DNA from: Roseovarius aestuarii
GTDB taxonomy: Bacteria > Pseudomonadota > Alphaproteobacteria > Rhodobacterales > Rhodobacteraceae
Assembly (NCBI GenBank): GCA_027214255.1
Contig: JAPWHL010000012.1
Coordinates: 1-64,000, forward strand
Direction of reading: 5' to 3'
Length of the DNA stretch: 64,000 nt
Shown: positions 17,193 to 26,611 of the stretch, piece after piece
Numbering within the stretch: the first letter of the stretch is position 1
Layout of the letters: each line of letters opens with the position of its first letter
Translations under genes and position numbers: made by a program
The notes under the pieces: model-generated
What the model was told of the DNA's origin: nothing
The model's input: only the letters and a program-made list of their open reading frames with translations
Database searches by the model: none

Positions 17193-17792
17193 TCACCATT
17201 CTCCAGCCTCGCGAAGGCGGGTTGACGACAGTGTCACCATAGGCACGTTGATAAAGCACCACGCGGGGGCGGTGCTTTGCCCTAATCGCTGGCTTTGTTT
17301 ACCGGGAATACGATAGGGCGCATAAACCCGCGCTGCGACCGAAGCCCGTGCAGCCAATCGCGCGCCCGGCCGGGCCAGAACACCGACGGGAACGGTATGC
17401 ATGATTTGCTGCCAGTCCTGCCACAGGTGAAACTGCGCCAGATTGTCCGCCCCCATCAGCCAGACAAACCGCACTCCGGGGCGCAAACTGCACAATGCGC
17501 GCAAAGTCTGTGCTGTATAGCGCGTACCCAGCTGTGCCTCGGCGTCAGTCAGGTAAACGCGTGGATGATCCATCAATTCGCGCGCCGCCTGCATCCGGCG
17601 CGCCATAGGCGCAGGCCCGTGGGCCTTGAGCGGGTTCCCCGGACTGGCAAGCCACCAAACAGTGTCCAGCCCAAAGCGCTTTAGCGCCTCGCGCGTGATA
17701 TGTACGTGGCCCGCATGGGGCGGGTCAAACGATCCGCCCAGCAGGCCGATAACCTGACCCCGGCGAGAGGGCGGCAGTAGTATATCGGACAT
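17193..17792 (-). CDS. nadD: Nicotinate-nucleotide adenylyltransferase
   Basis: A 199-residue enzyme that adenylates nicotinate mononucleotide to deamido-NAD in NAD synthesis. The nucleotidyltransferase signature [11 protein letters not shown] is at residues 19-29. [16 protein letters not shown] is the usual second motif, and the C-terminal SSTRLRE matches the SxTxxR phosphate-binding motif. The protein ends only four residues after it (AGEW), shorter than E. coli NadD. I chose ATG 17792, which has GGGAGGGG six bases upstream; an upstream in-frame start would add 18 residues and has no such site. dacB follows 68 bases downstream. nadE, the last enzyme of the pathway, is also in this window at 35705-37369. 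Confidence 0.92.
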   Translation of the reverse strand: MSDILLPPSRRGQVIGLLGGSFDPPHAGHVHITREALKRFGLDTVWWLASPGNPLKAHGPAPMARRMQAARELMDHPRVYLTDAEAQLGTRYTAQTLRALCSLRPGVRFVWLMGADNLAQFHLWQDWQQIMHTVPVGVLARPGARLAARASVAARVYAPYRIPGKQSQRLGQSTAPAWCFINVPMVTLSSTRLREAGEW

Positions 17793-17916
17793 GCGCCCCT
17801 CCCGAAAACCGACGTACAGCTTTAAATTTAGGGGTTTTTTAGACATATAGCGGGGCGAACACCACCGTATATTAAACCCTTTTGCCCAACCATGACTTCA
17901 AGCAAGCGCAGATTAG

Positions 17917-19803
17917 GTGGGGACAGGTGTGGCGCACGGCAAAGCAATAGACAAGCGCGGCGTTCACAAGCGCACGACACTCTCCTGCAATGGTGCGGGC
18001 ACCTTTTCCGCACGACTGCGTTCGGATAGCAATTTAGCGGGCTTGATTTTAGATCACCTGAACGAAGGCATTGCCCTATTGGACATGCAAGGCCGCCTGA
18101 TCTGGGCCAATCCAGCCTTGGAAAACATGATGGGGTGGACGTTGGAGGAATTGTGCGGCCTGAATCCCGCCGCCCTGATCTGCCCGCCCGACACGCGCCC
18201 GGATGAGGCCACTCTGGCCCAGTTTCGATATGATCCGACCACGTCATTGTTTTCGACCTACCACGTGACGCGCCACATACGACGCGACGGTAGCCAGTTT
18301 TGGAATCAGCTTAGCCACGCATTGGTTCCACTGGGGGCCGGTGACGACCAAAAGCTAGTGGCAATAACCTGCCGCGACATTTCGGACCAGATCAAAACAC
18401 ACCGGGCGATGGAGCGGTTGAAGAACGAACTTGAACATGCCGCCTATCACGATGCCCTAACCGGGCTGGGCAATCGAAAGAAACTGTCGCACCATCTGCG
18501 CTTGGATCACGTGCAAGCACAGGTACAGGCGGGACATGTCGGTGTGTTGCAGTTGGATTTGGATAAATTCAAGGAAATCAACGACACTTTAGGTCACAGC
18601 GCGGGGGACGCCACGCTGATTCACGTGGCCCAAGCCTTGACAGCAAATACGGCCCCCGGCGACTTGGCGTGTCGGACTGGTGGAGACGAGTTTTTGTTGA
18701 TCTGTCTAAACATTACAGATCCTTCGGCTTTGCATGAGCGCGCCAAGAACATCATGAAGCACGCCTCGCGCCCTTTTAAATGGCGGGATCAGATGATCCA
18801 TATGGGCGTTTCTATTGGCGCCAACATACCGGACACTCATGCCATTTCGGGCGAGGCGCTGATTCAGCAGGCCGATCAGGCACTGTACAGCGCCAAAAAT
18901 GATGGTCGGGGCAAGGTGGTTTTTTACACAGAACGGTTGGGGAACGACTACAAGGCCCGTCAGGATTTGAACCGTGAATTGCGCGAAGCGATCGAGCAAA
19001 AGCAGTTTACCGTGCATCTTCAGCCAATGCTGAACCTTGCCACGGACAAGATTATCGGATGCGAGGCTTTGTTGCGCTGGCACCACCCGACCCTCGGGCT
19101 TTTATCCCCGGCCAGTTTCCTGTCCGCCGCCGAGCAGGGTCAGATGCTGGGAGATGTCGATTATCTGGCGATGACCGCCGCGCTTGACGCTCTTGTAGAG
19201 CTACGAGAGGCCGGGTTTCCCGACATGCGCGTGTCATTGAACGTATCAGGGGCGGTTCTGGCAGACGCCAATTATCCCGGTTTACTGGATTGGGCGCTGC
19301 AATCACGCGGTCTTCCCGCTGACGCAATCTGCGTCGAGATACTGGAAACCGCTTTTCTGGATGAGGGCGATTTGGACGCCATCACGGCTGTGGAACGCTT
19401 GCGTCACATAGGCGTTCGTGTGGCTTTGGATGATTTCGGAACGGGTTACGCCGGTTTGGCGCATATGTCTGCGCTAAAAATCGACGCCATCAAACTGGAT
19501 CAATCCATGATCGGCCGACTGGAAAAGGATCCACGCACGCGCATCATCACCCGGTCAATCATCCATCTCTGTGCCCTGCTGAAACTGGATGTCGTTGCGG
19601 AGGGTGTCGAAACTCAAGGTCAATTGAACATCCTGCGCCGTGCACGATGCCCGATCATCCAAGGGTATGGCCTTGCTCACCCGATGCCGATGGACAAATT
19701 GATCAGATGGCTACAGGTCCATTCACCGATGAAAATCCCCGTCACCATGAACGACACCCTCCACAAGCGCCCCAAAACGCCACCCAAAGCCCTGCGCGAT
19801 TAA
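17917..19803 (+). CDS. PAS-GGDEF-EAL cyclic-di-GMP signalling protein
   Basis: A 628-residue protein with a PAS domain (about 40-155, with LDMQGRLIWANPALENMMGW), a GGDEF domain (about 170-335, motif CRTGGDEFLL) and an EAL domain (about 360-610, GCEALLRWHHP, later DDFGTGYAGLAH and VVAEGVETQGQ). Both catalytic signatures are intact, so synthesis and breakdown of c-di-GMP are both possible. The inhibitory RxxD site before GGDEF reads APGD, so product inhibition is probably lost. No membrane segment is seen; it is likely cytoplasmic. The start is uncertain: GTG at 17917 or GTG at 17929, the latter behind GGTGGGGA. The ettA gene follows. Confidence 0.9.
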   Translation: MGTGVAHGKAIDKRGVHKRTTLSCNGAGTFSARLRSDSNLAGLILDHLNEGIALLDMQGRLIWANPALENMMGWTLEELCGLNPAALICPPDTRPDEATLAQFRYDPTTSLFSTYHVTRHIRRDGSQFWNQLSHALVPLGAGDDQKLVAITCRDISDQIKTHRAMERLKNELEHAAYHDALTGLGNRKKLSHHLRLDHVQAQVQAGHVGVLQLDLDKFKEINDTLGHSAGDATLIHVAQALTANTAPGDLACRTGGDEFLLICLNITDPSALHERAKNIMKHASRPFKWRDQMIHMGVSIGANIPDTHAISGEALIQQADQALYSAKNDGRGKVVFYTERLGNDYKARQDLNRELREAIEQKQFTVHLQPMLNLATDKIIGCEALLRWHHPTLGLLSPASFLSAAEQGQMLGDVDYLAMTAALDALVELREAGFPDMRVSLNVSGAVLADANYPGLLDWALQSRGLPADAICVEILETAFLDEGDLDAITAVERLRHIGVRVALDDFGTGYAGLAHMSALKIDAIKLDQSMIGRLEKDPRTRIITRSIIHLCALLKLDVVAEGVETQGQLNILRRARCPIIQGYGLAHPMPMDKLIRWLQVHSPMKIPVTMNDTLHKRPKTPPKALRD

Positions 19804-19898
19804 ACTGGCCCACCATCGCGTTACACAGTCCGATTGAAATCATCCCGCCCGGCGGTTACATGGCTGTAACGACTTTTCCCATCACAGAAAGCGCAGTC

Positions 19899-21566
19899 AT
19901 GGCAGCCAATCAATACGTCTACCACATGCAGGGCGTCTCCAAGTCCTACCCCGGCGGCAAGAAATGCTTTGAGAACATTCATCTCAGCTTCTTGCCCGGT
20001 GTCAAAATCGGTGTCGTGGGCGTCAACGGATCGGGCAAATCGACCCTGATGAAAATCATGGCCGGTCTGGATACCGACTTTACCGGCGAAGCATGGGCTG
20101 CCACCGGTGCGACCGTCGGCTATCTGCCACAAGAGCCGCATCTGGACCCCGCTTTGAGCGTGCGCGAGAACGTCATGTTGGGCGTGGCCGACAAAAAGGC
20201 GACGCTGGATCGGTTCAACGAAATCGCAATGAAGATTGCCGAGGATTACTCGGACGAGCTGATGGAAGAAATGACCGCGTTGCAAGATCAGATCGACGCG
20301 GACAATCTTTGGGATTTGGATGCTCAGATCGACGTGTCGATGGAGGCGCTGCGCTGCCCCCCCGATGATGCCGATGTCAATTCCCTGTCGGGTGGTGAAC
20401 GGCGCCGCGTTGCCCTTTGCAAATTGTTGCTCGAAGCGCCTGATATGTTGTTGCTGGACGAACCGACCAACCACCTTGACGCCGAGACCATCGCATGGCT
20501 GCAACAGCACCTGATCGATTATGCAGGCACCATCCTGATTGTTACCCATGACCGGTACTTTCTGGATGACATCACCGGCTGGATTCTGGAACTGGATCGT
20601 GGGCGCGGCATTCCTTACGAAGGCAACTACTCCAGCTGGCTGGAACAAAAGGCCAAGCGGCTTTCGCAGGAAGCGCGCGAGGACAAATCCAAGCAAAAGA
20701 CGCTGGAACGCGAACTTGACTGGATGCGCCAAGGTGCCAAAGCCCGTCAGGCCAAATCCAAGGCCCGGATCAATGCCTATAACGAAATGGCCAATCAATC
20801 CGAGCGCGAGAAACTGGCCCACGCCCAAATCGTCATCCCTAACGGACCACGTCTGGGCCAGAAAGTGATCGAAGTCTCTGGCCTTAAGAAAGCCATGGGC
20901 GACAAACTCTTGATCGAGGATTTGACATTCTCGCTGCCGCCCGGCGGGATCGTCGGCGTCATTGGTCCCAACGGTGCAGGTAAATCCACCCTATTCAAGA
21001 TGCTGACCGGTCAAGAAACCCCTGACGCGGGCAGCGTGGAATATGGCGACACCGTTGACCTGAGCTATGTCGACCAATCGCGCGACGATCTGGACCCGAA
21101 CGCCAACGTTTGGGAGGCGATTGCCGACGGTCAGGATATCATCAAGCTTGGCGATGCCGAGGTGAACGCGCGGGCCTATTGCTCGGCGTTTAATTTCAAG
21201 GGCGGAGATCAGCAAAAGAAAGTCTCGCTGCTGTCCGGGGGCGAGCGCAACCGCGTCCACATGGCACGCCTTTTGCGCGCCGGCGGCAATGTGCTCTTGC
21301 TCGATGAACCGACCAACGATCTGGACGTGGAAACGCTGCGTGCATTGGAAGATGCGCTGGTCGATTTCGCCGGTTGCGCAGTCGTGATCAGCCACGACCG
21401 TTTCTTCCTCGACCGGATTTGCACCCACATGCTGGCCTTTGAAGGCGACGCGCATGTCGAATGGTTCGAAGGAAACTTTGAGGATTACGAAGAAGATAAA
21501 AAGCGTCGTTTGGGCGCAGACGCATTGGAACCCAAACGCCTGAAGCACAAGAAATTCGCCCGCTGA
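19899..21566 (+). CDS. ettA: Energy-dependent translational throttle protein EttA (ABC-F)
   Basis: A 555-residue soluble ABC-F protein with two ATPase domains that binds the ribosomal E site and gates translation according to ATP level. Walker A motifs GVNGSGKST and GPNGAGKST, signatures LSGGERRR and LSGGERNR, and Walker B LLLDEPTNHLD and LLLDEPTNDLD are present. The inter-domain linker carries the EttA-type GNYSSWLEQKAKRL. The C-terminal ADALEPKRLKHKK agrees with E. coli EttA end to end. ATG 19899 (MAANQYVYHMQ) matches the family start; upstream in-frame ATGs lie in the preceding gene or its spacer. A REP-like hairpin follows 3 bases after the stop. Confidence 0.95.
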   Translation: MAANQYVYHMQGVSKSYPGGKKCFENIHLSFLPGVKIGVVGVNGSGKSTLMKIMAGLDTDFTGEAWAATGATVGYLPQEPHLDPALSVRENVMLGVADKKATLDRFNEIAMKIAEDYSDELMEEMTALQDQIDADNLWDLDAQIDVSMEALRCPPDDADVNSLSGGERRRVALCKLLLEAPDMLLLDEPTNHLDAETIAWLQQHLIDYAGTILIVTHDRYFLDDITGWILELDRGRGIPYEGNYSSWLEQKAKRLSQEAREDKSKQKTLERELDWMRQGAKARQAKSKARINAYNEMANQSEREKLAHAQIVIPNGPRLGQKVIEVSGLKKAMGDKLLIEDLTFSLPPGGIVGVIGPNGAGKSTLFKMLTGQETPDAGSVEYGDTVDLSYVDQSRDDLDPNANVWEAIADGQDIIKLGDAEVNARAYCSAFNFKGGDQQKKVSLLSGGERNRVHMARLLRAGGNVLLLDEPTNDLDVETLRALEDALVDFAGCAVVISHDRFFLDRICTHMLAFEGDAHVEWFEGNFEDYEEDKKRRLGADALEPKRLKHKKFAR

Positions 21567-21569
21567 TCT

Positions 21570-21599
21570 GTAAGGTGCGCTTGCTTAAGCGCACCTTAC
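21570..21599. repeat. REP-like palindrome, copy 1
   Basis: GTAAGGTGCGCTT (21570-21582) pairs perfectly with AAGCGCACCTTAC (21587-21599) around the loop GCTT. The stop codon of the decayed transposase (21598-21596) lies inside it. The same palindrome, without the loop and with one mismatch, is at 26612-26637. The combination with a REP-associated transposase suggests a REP element. Confidence 0.65.
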
Positions 21600-22128
21600 C
21601 CAGCCTCCTCGCTCAAAAACCGGTGGTCGGACGGGGCGCAATGGCCGTTGGCGACGTGGCGCAATCCGTCGCGCTCCCGATGGATCGACGAATAGGGCCA
21701 ATCCTGAGGCTGCGACACCAACCCGTGTTTTACTGGGTTCGTCCAACAATGGCGAACATGGGTGGTGAAATCCGCCTGATCCCTGAGGTGATGTTCCCAA
21801 AATCGACGTTGCCATATTCCTTTCTCTCGTCGTTTGACATGGCTTGCCCGCCGATCCCCACTTGGTAAACCAGAGGAAAACCGTGACTTGATTGCGGCCC
21901 ATCGTGTTGAATTGTCCTCATCGCCGCTCGGCAACGTCCAAACCGCATGAATGTGATCCGGCAGTACACCCCATGCATCAATTTGAAAGGGCCGCTCTTG
22001 TCGCGTTTGGAGCACCGCCGCGCGCAACCGCATAATCTCTTGCGTCAAAAGATGCCCCCCCTTTGAGCAAGGCTGACGGTAAAATCAATGCAAGCACCGG
22101 ACCGACGCGGGCGAATATAGTGAGCCAT
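21596..22128 (-). pseudogene. REP-associated tyrosine transposase (RAYT), frameshifted
   Basis: The frame from 22048 to 21596 encodes a Y1/HUH transposase of the REP-associated type: LPDHIHAVWTLP carries the His-x-His motif, and WQRRFWEHHLRDQADF and NPVKHGLV are family landmarks. The N-terminus is found in another frame: ATG at 22128 gives MAHYIRPRRSG, then DFTVSLAQRGG, and joins the rest only if the G-run at 22061-22055 had eight bases instead of seven. The usual Y-x-x-Y before NPVKHG is HCWT here, so both tyrosines are gone. One frameshift plus the lost tyrosines suggest a dead gene; a sequencing slip in the G-run remains possible for the frameshift. Confidence 0.75.
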
Positions 22129-22385
22129 TCCAACACTCTGCGCTGTTTTAGGTTAACCAAAGGTTGAAGCCCGCCTCACTCATTCCCGTATCAAACGCCG
22201 GCAAAACACTGCTTAGGCAAAGATCGTTTGCCTTTTCACTTGCAAGAATTTCACACTCGGAGCATATTTTTAGGGCTACGTTACCACTATCGACCAACTG
22301 CTCCTTAAGGCTCAGGCACTCGATTTGTACTGACGAGCCGGGCTGCCGCACGATGCGGGCAGCACTGAAACTAGGAGATGACGGT

Positions 22386-22592
22386 ATGGCTAGTGGCACC
22401 GTTAAATGGTTTAATTCGACCAAAGGCTTCGGCTTTATTGCACCCGATGGTGGTGGAAAAGACGTGTTTGTTCACATTTCAGCAGTCGAACGGGCCGGTC
22501 TGACCGGTCTTGCAGACGATCAGAAAGTGACCTTCGACGTCGAAGCAGGTCGCGACGGCCGGGAATCGGCCACGAATATCAGCCTCGCCTGA
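22386..22592 (+). CDS. Cold-shock domain protein (CspA family)
   Basis: A 68-residue single cold-shock domain that binds single-stranded RNA/DNA and melts mRNA structure. RNP1 (KGFGFI) and RNP2 (VFVHIS) motifs are present, after the standard opening MASGTVKWFNSTKG. AGGAG lies 8 bases before the ATG; in-frame upstream starts (22164) are not supported. The leader before the gene is long and contains a hairpin around 22340-22366, as is common for csp mRNAs. A strong intrinsic terminator follows, so it is monocistronic. Confidence 0.93.
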   Translation: MASGTVKWFNSTKGFGFIAPDGGGKDVFVHISAVERAGLTGLADDQKVTFDVEAGRDGRESATNISLA

Positions 22593-22633
22593 TAGTCAGG
22601 CCTGAGGGCTTGGATCGAAAAGAAAATGGAATT

Positions 22634-22655
22634 GGGGCCTTTGCGGCCCCTTTTT
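22634..22655 (+). terminator. Intrinsic terminator of the cold-shock gene
   Basis: GGGGCC (22634-22639) and GGCCCC (22645-22650) pair around TTTGC, followed directly by five T. It lies 41 bases after the stop and 29 bases before the convergent esterase stop. Confidence 0.88.
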
Positions 22656-22684
22656 CGTGTTTTGGGTCACAAGCGTTTGCGCGG

Positions 22685-23383
22685 CTATTTGACCTTGGCA
22701 ATCAGCGCCTGCACCTTGGGACCCAATTCGTTAACAAGTAGCGTGACGCCTGCCGCGTTGGGGTGGATGCCATCGCGTTGGAAATACTGCGCGCGCGCTG
22801 CCGGCTCTAAGGGCAGAGGCGCAAAGAAATCCGGCCAAAGGAGCGTGTCATAAGCCGCTGCCAGATCGGTGTAATTTCCCTCAAAGGCCGCCTTGAACTC
22901 CGCGCCGTAATTGCCCGGCGCACGCAGACCTATCAACAAGACAGGCACATCGCGTGCCACCGCCTCCTGCAAAATCCGCTCAAGATTCGCGCGACTGACC
23001 TGTGGATCAATCCCGCGCAGCAGGTCGTTGCCCCCCAATGCCACGATCATCGCATCCGCACCACCATCTAGCGCCCATGCCACGCGCGACGCACCGCCAG
23101 CCGTCGTGCTGCCTGACACGCCGCCATTGATCAACCTTACGGGCACACCAGCGCTTGACCCATGCTCTTCCAGCCATTGACCCAGCTGCGGCACCAACCC
23201 ATCCTCCTGCGCCAGCCCATAGCCCTGCGTCAAACTGTCGCCCAACGCCAGAACACGCAACTCCTGCGCCTGTAACGGACCAGAGAGCAGGCTTAGCGTC
23301 AAAAGAATGATCCCCAGCACCTTGTCCCCAAGGCCCCACAGACCATATCGTGTAATACCTTTCATGATCAGGCAATTTCCCAT
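22685..23383 (-). CDS. tesA: SGNH/GDSL arylesterase-thioesterase (TesA family)
   Basis: A 232-residue periplasmic SGNH hydrolase. The signal segment ends near GPLQAQ, followed by LRVLALGDSLTQGYG (block I, catalytic Ser), GGVSGSTTAGG (block II Gly), GGNDLLRG (block III Asn) and DGIHPNAAG (block V Asp and His). TesA-type enzymes hydrolyse acyl-CoA, aryl esters and lysophospholipids. I chose ATG 23383, which has AGGAG five bases upstream, over ATG 23365. That start codon shares the palindrome CATG with the ATG of the divergent ABC gene. The tesA/ybbA/ybbP arrangement is the same as in E. coli. Confidence 0.88.
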   Translation of the reverse strand: MGNCLIMKGITRYGLWGLGDKVLGIILLTLSLLSGPLQAQELRVLALGDSLTQGYGLAQEDGLVPQLGQWLEEHGSSAGVPVRLINGGVSGSTTAGGASRVAWALDGGADAMIVALGGNDLLRGIDPQVSRANLERILQEAVARDVPVLLIGLRAPGNYGAEFKAAFEGNYTDLAAAYDTLLWPDFFAPLPLEPAARAQYFQRDGIHPNAAGVTLLVNELGPKVQALIAKVK

Positions 23384-24086
23384 GTCCGCTCCTATATTGT
23401 CGCTTTGCGACGCTGCCTTGTCACTTAAGGCGAATGCCGGAATCGTCCAGATTCTGCGCGCCATCACCCTAGATGTCCATAAGGGCGAGACACTGGGCCT
23501 GATTGGGCCATCTGGATCTGGCAAATCTTCGCTATTGATGCTGATGGGCGGGCTAGAACGGGCCACTGGCGGGCGAGTCACGGCACTGGGGCAGGATCTG
23601 GGATCGTTATCCGAAGACGCATTGGCCCGATTGCGGCGCGACAACGTGGGCGTCGTGTTTCAGTCTTTCCATCTGATTCCCACCATGACCGCGTTGGAAA
23701 ACGTCGCGACCCCGATGGAACTATCCGGCGCGCCCGATGCGATGGAGCGGGCGATGGCACAACTGGATGCCGTCGGGCTCAGTGCCCGCGCGCACCATTA
23801 TCCGGCGCAAATGTCCGGAGGAGAGCAACAGCGCGTCGCGTTGGCCCGCGCCACGGCCCCACGTCCGGCGTTGATTTTGGCCGATGAACCCACCGGCAAC
23901 CTCGACAGCACCACGGGTGCCGCCATTATTGACCTTCTGTTTGATTTACGTGCGCAACATGGCGCGACGTTGGTTTTGGTGACGCATGATCCGGCTCTGG
24001 CCGACCGATGCGATCGCGTCGTGACCCTACGCGACGGAAAAATCGACGAAACGTCCCATGGCAATGCCGCGATGGAGGCAACGTGA
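23382..24086 (+). CDS. ABC transporter ATPase (YbbA/LolD-like)
   Basis: A 234-residue MacB/LolD-type ATPase: Walker A GPSGSGKSS, Q-loop VFQSFHLIPTMTA, signature MSGGEQQR, Walker B ILADEPTGNLD and switch LVTHDPAL. Such ATPases pair with FtsX-like permeases in mechanotransmission or lipoprotein/lipid extraction rather than simple import. Divergent from tesA and followed by a YbbP-like permease, it is the YbbA equivalent. ATG 23382 overlaps the tesA start codon on the other strand; its own ribosome site is weak (AGG only). The permease gene overlaps its stop (GTGA). Confidence 0.88.
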   Translation: MSAPILSLCDAALSLKANAGIVQILRAITLDVHKGETLGLIGPSGSGKSSLLMLMGGLERATGGRVTALGQDLGSLSEDALARLRRDNVGVVFQSFHLIPTMTALENVATPMELSGAPDAMERAMAQLDAVGLSARAHHYPAQMSGGEQQRVALARATAPRPALILADEPTGNLDSTTGAAIIDLLFDLRAQHGATLVLVTHDPALADRCDRVVTLRDGKIDETSHGNAAMEAT

Positions 24087-26602
24087 GCTTGCGACTTGCC
24101 GCCCGGCTGGCACGGCGCGAAATGCGCGGAGGTTTGCGCGGATTTCGCATCCTTTTGGGCTGTGTCATTCTGGGCGTGGCGGCAATTGCCGCCGTTGGCA
24201 CTGTTCGCAGCAGCATCACCGCCGGTCTTGCGGCCGAGGGGGCCGCTCTTTTGGGGGGCGATGCCGAGATCGAGCTGACATACCGTTTTGCCACCGAGGC
24301 TGAGAGGCAATGGATGCAAGACACCGCTCAACGGGTCTCGCAGATCGTCGACTTCCGCTCGCTCGCGGTTGCTTTGGACGGCCAACGCGCGTTGACGCAG
24401 GTCAAGTCGGTAGATGACACATACCCCTTGATCGGCGCGATCGGCCTTGAGCCGGCGGTGGCCTTGGATGTGGCATTCGCCGGGAAGGATGGCTTGCCGG
24501 GGGCGGTGATGGATCCCACCCTTATGGCGCAACTACAACTGGACGTCGGTGATACCTTTCGTCTGGGATCGCAGGATTTTGCGGTCATGGCCGCGTTGAT
24601 CAACGAACCGGACAAAGCCACCAGCGGGTTCACGCTTGGCCCCAGCACCTTGGTGCGTACCGACGCGTTGCAGGCGTCCGGCCTGCTGGCACCCGGTTCA
24701 CTCTTCAAGACCCGCTATCGTCTGGACCTAGACGCGGACGTGGACCTGTCTGCGCTGCAACAACAGGCCGAAGATACGTTTTCCGCCAGTGGCCTGTCAT
24801 GGCGCGATTCCCGCAACGGCACGCCCAGAATCACAAAATTCGTTGAACGCCTAGGGGCATTTTTGGTCCTGATCGGTCTCAGCGGCCTGGCCGTGGGCGG
24901 TGTCGGCATTTCGGCAGCGGTGCGCGCCTATCTTGCGCGTAAAACGCCCGTGATCGCCACGCTGCGCACGCTGGGTGCAGATCAATCCACGGTGCGGTCC
25001 GTTTACTTTCTTCAGATTGGTGCCATCACCCTTCTGGGGGTCGTTCTTGGCGTCATTCTCGGCGCAGGCGTGCCGGTGATCCTATCACCGCTGATCGAAG
25101 CGCGCCTGCCCGTCCCTGCCAGATTTGCGTTTTATTCAGGCCCCATGGCCGAGGCCGCAATCTATGGTGTTTTAACAGCGTTGATTTTTACCCTCTGGCC
25201 ACTGGCCCGTGTCGGCGAAGTTCGCGCCGCCAGCCTCTTTCGCGATGGTGCGACGGGCGCGCGCGCCCTGCCTCCGTTGCGCACATTGGCGTTGACCGCC
25301 GCGCTGGTCGCCGCGTTGGTTACGCTGGCGGCTGTGTTTTCTGGCAACGTCAGGCTGACTCTATGGACGGCGGGGGGTATCGCAGGCGCGTTGATCCTTC
25401 TGACATTGACGGCATCGGGTATCCGTCTGCTGGCGAGGCTTGCAACGCCTTTGTCGCGCAGACGTCCTGCCTTACGCTGGGCACTGGCCGCGATACGCGG
25501 CCCCGGCACCAGTGCAGGACCCGTGGTGCTGTCATTGGGACTGGGCTTAAGCGTGCTGGCCGCCGTCGGGCAGATCGACGGCAACCTGCGTGCGGCAATT
25601 TCCCGTGACCTGCCCGAGCGTGCGCCATCCTATTTCTTTATCGACCTGCAACCCGACCAAATGCCCGGTTTCATGGCGCGTCTGGATGGAGATGCAGGCG
25701 TCAGCCGTATTCAAACCGCCCCGATGCTGCGCGGGGTTCTGACCGCCATCAATGGCCGCCCGGCTGCCGAGGTTGCCGGGGATCATTGGGTGATTGAAGG
25801 CGATCGTGGTGTCACGTATTCCGCCACGCAACCCACAGGCACCACCCTAACGGCGGGCACTTGGTGGCCCGAAGGGTATGATGGCCCGCCCCAAGTCAGC
25901 TTTGCCCGGGAAGAAGCCGACGAGATGGGTTTGGCTCTGGGCGATACGATCACCATCAACATATTGGGCCGCGACATCACTGCCACACTGACCAGCCTGC
26001 GTGAGGTAGATTTCTCCACCGCCGGGATCGGGTTTATCATGATGTTGAACCCTGCAGCATTGGCCGGGGCACCGCATAGTTTCATCGCAACGGTCTATGC
26101 GGACAAAGCCGCCGAAGCCGCGATTCTGCGCGACATTTCCGACGCAAACCCCAACGTCACGGCCATCAGGGTACGCGACGCGATTGACCGGGTCGCCGGG
26201 CTGTTGGCCGGATTGGCCTCGGCAACCGCATGGGGCGCATCCGCGACTCTGCTGACCGGGTTTCTGGTATTGATAGGTGCGGCGGCGGCTGATCAAGGCG
26301 CGCGGGTGTACGAGGCCGCGATTCTTAAAACACTAGGCGCAACGCGCGCGCACATCTTGCTAAGCCTTGCGTGGCGCGCGGGATTGCTGGGTGCGGCGGC
26401 TGGCGTAGTGGCCATTGGTGCGGGCATTTTGGGTGGCTGGGCCGTTAGCCGTTTCGTCATGGAAGCGCCCTATCAAATCATGTGGCCCTCGGCCCTGATC
26501 ATCGTCGCAGGCGGCATTACCGTCACGCTGTTGGCTGGCTTGCTTTTCGCATGGCGACCGCTGGCAACAAAACCCGCGCGCGTCTTGCGCGCGCGGGAGT
26601 AA
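24083..26602 (+). CDS. FtsX-like ABC permease (YbbP-like)
   Basis: An 839-residue inner-membrane permease with an N-terminal transmembrane helix (FRILLGCVILGVAAIAAVG), a large periplasmic domain, a block of FtsX-type helices around 275-400, a second periplasmic domain, and a final FtsX block. GTG 24083 overlaps the ATPase stop and has GGAGG five bases upstream; an upstream in-frame ATG would add arginine-rich residues from the ATPase frame. Together with the ATPase and TesA it resembles the E. coli YbbAP-TesA system, proposed to extract hydrophobic compounds from the membrane for hydrolysis in the periplasm. That role is inferred by gene order. Confidence 0.88.
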   Translation: MSLRLAARLARREMRGGLRGFRILLGCVILGVAAIAAVGTVRSSITAGLAAEGAALLGGDAEIELTYRFATEAERQWMQDTAQRVSQIVDFRSLAVALDGQRALTQVKSVDDTYPLIGAIGLEPAVALDVAFAGKDGLPGAVMDPTLMAQLQLDVGDTFRLGSQDFAVMAALINEPDKATSGFTLGPSTLVRTDALQASGLLAPGSLFKTRYRLDLDADVDLSALQQQAEDTFSASGLSWRDSRNGTPRITKFVERLGAFLVLIGLSGLAVGGVGISAAVRAYLARKTPVIATLRTLGADQSTVRSVYFLQIGAITLLGVVLGVILGAGVPVILSPLIEARLPVPARFAFYSGPMAEAAIYGVLTALIFTLWPLARVGEVRAASLFRDGATGARALPPLRTLALTAALVAALVTLAAVFSGNVRLTLWTAGGIAGALILLTLTASGIRLLARLATPLSRRRPALRWALAAIRGPGTSAGPVVLSLGLGLSVLAAVGQIDGNLRAAISRDLPERAPSYFFIDLQPDQMPGFMARLDGDAGVSRIQTAPMLRGVLTAINGRPAAEVAGDHWVIEGDRGVTYSATQPTGTTLTAGTWWPEGYDGPPQVSFAREEADEMGLALGDTITINILGRDITATLTSLREVDFSTAGIGFIMMLNPAALAGAPHSFIATVYADKAAEAAILRDISDANPNVTAIRVRDAIDRVAGLLAGLASATAWGASATLLTGFLVLIGAAAADQGARVYEAAILKTLGATRAHILLSLAWRAGLLGAAAGVVAIGAGILGGWAVSRFVMEAPYQIMWPSALIIVAGGITVTLLAGLLFAWRPLATKPARVLRARE

Positions 26603-26611
26603 GATGTGCAA

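Noticed and set aside
21585-22423. Complete insertion sequence around the transposase frame
   Set aside because: No terminal inverted repeats or target duplication flank it; RAYT genes are single-copy and not classical IS elements.
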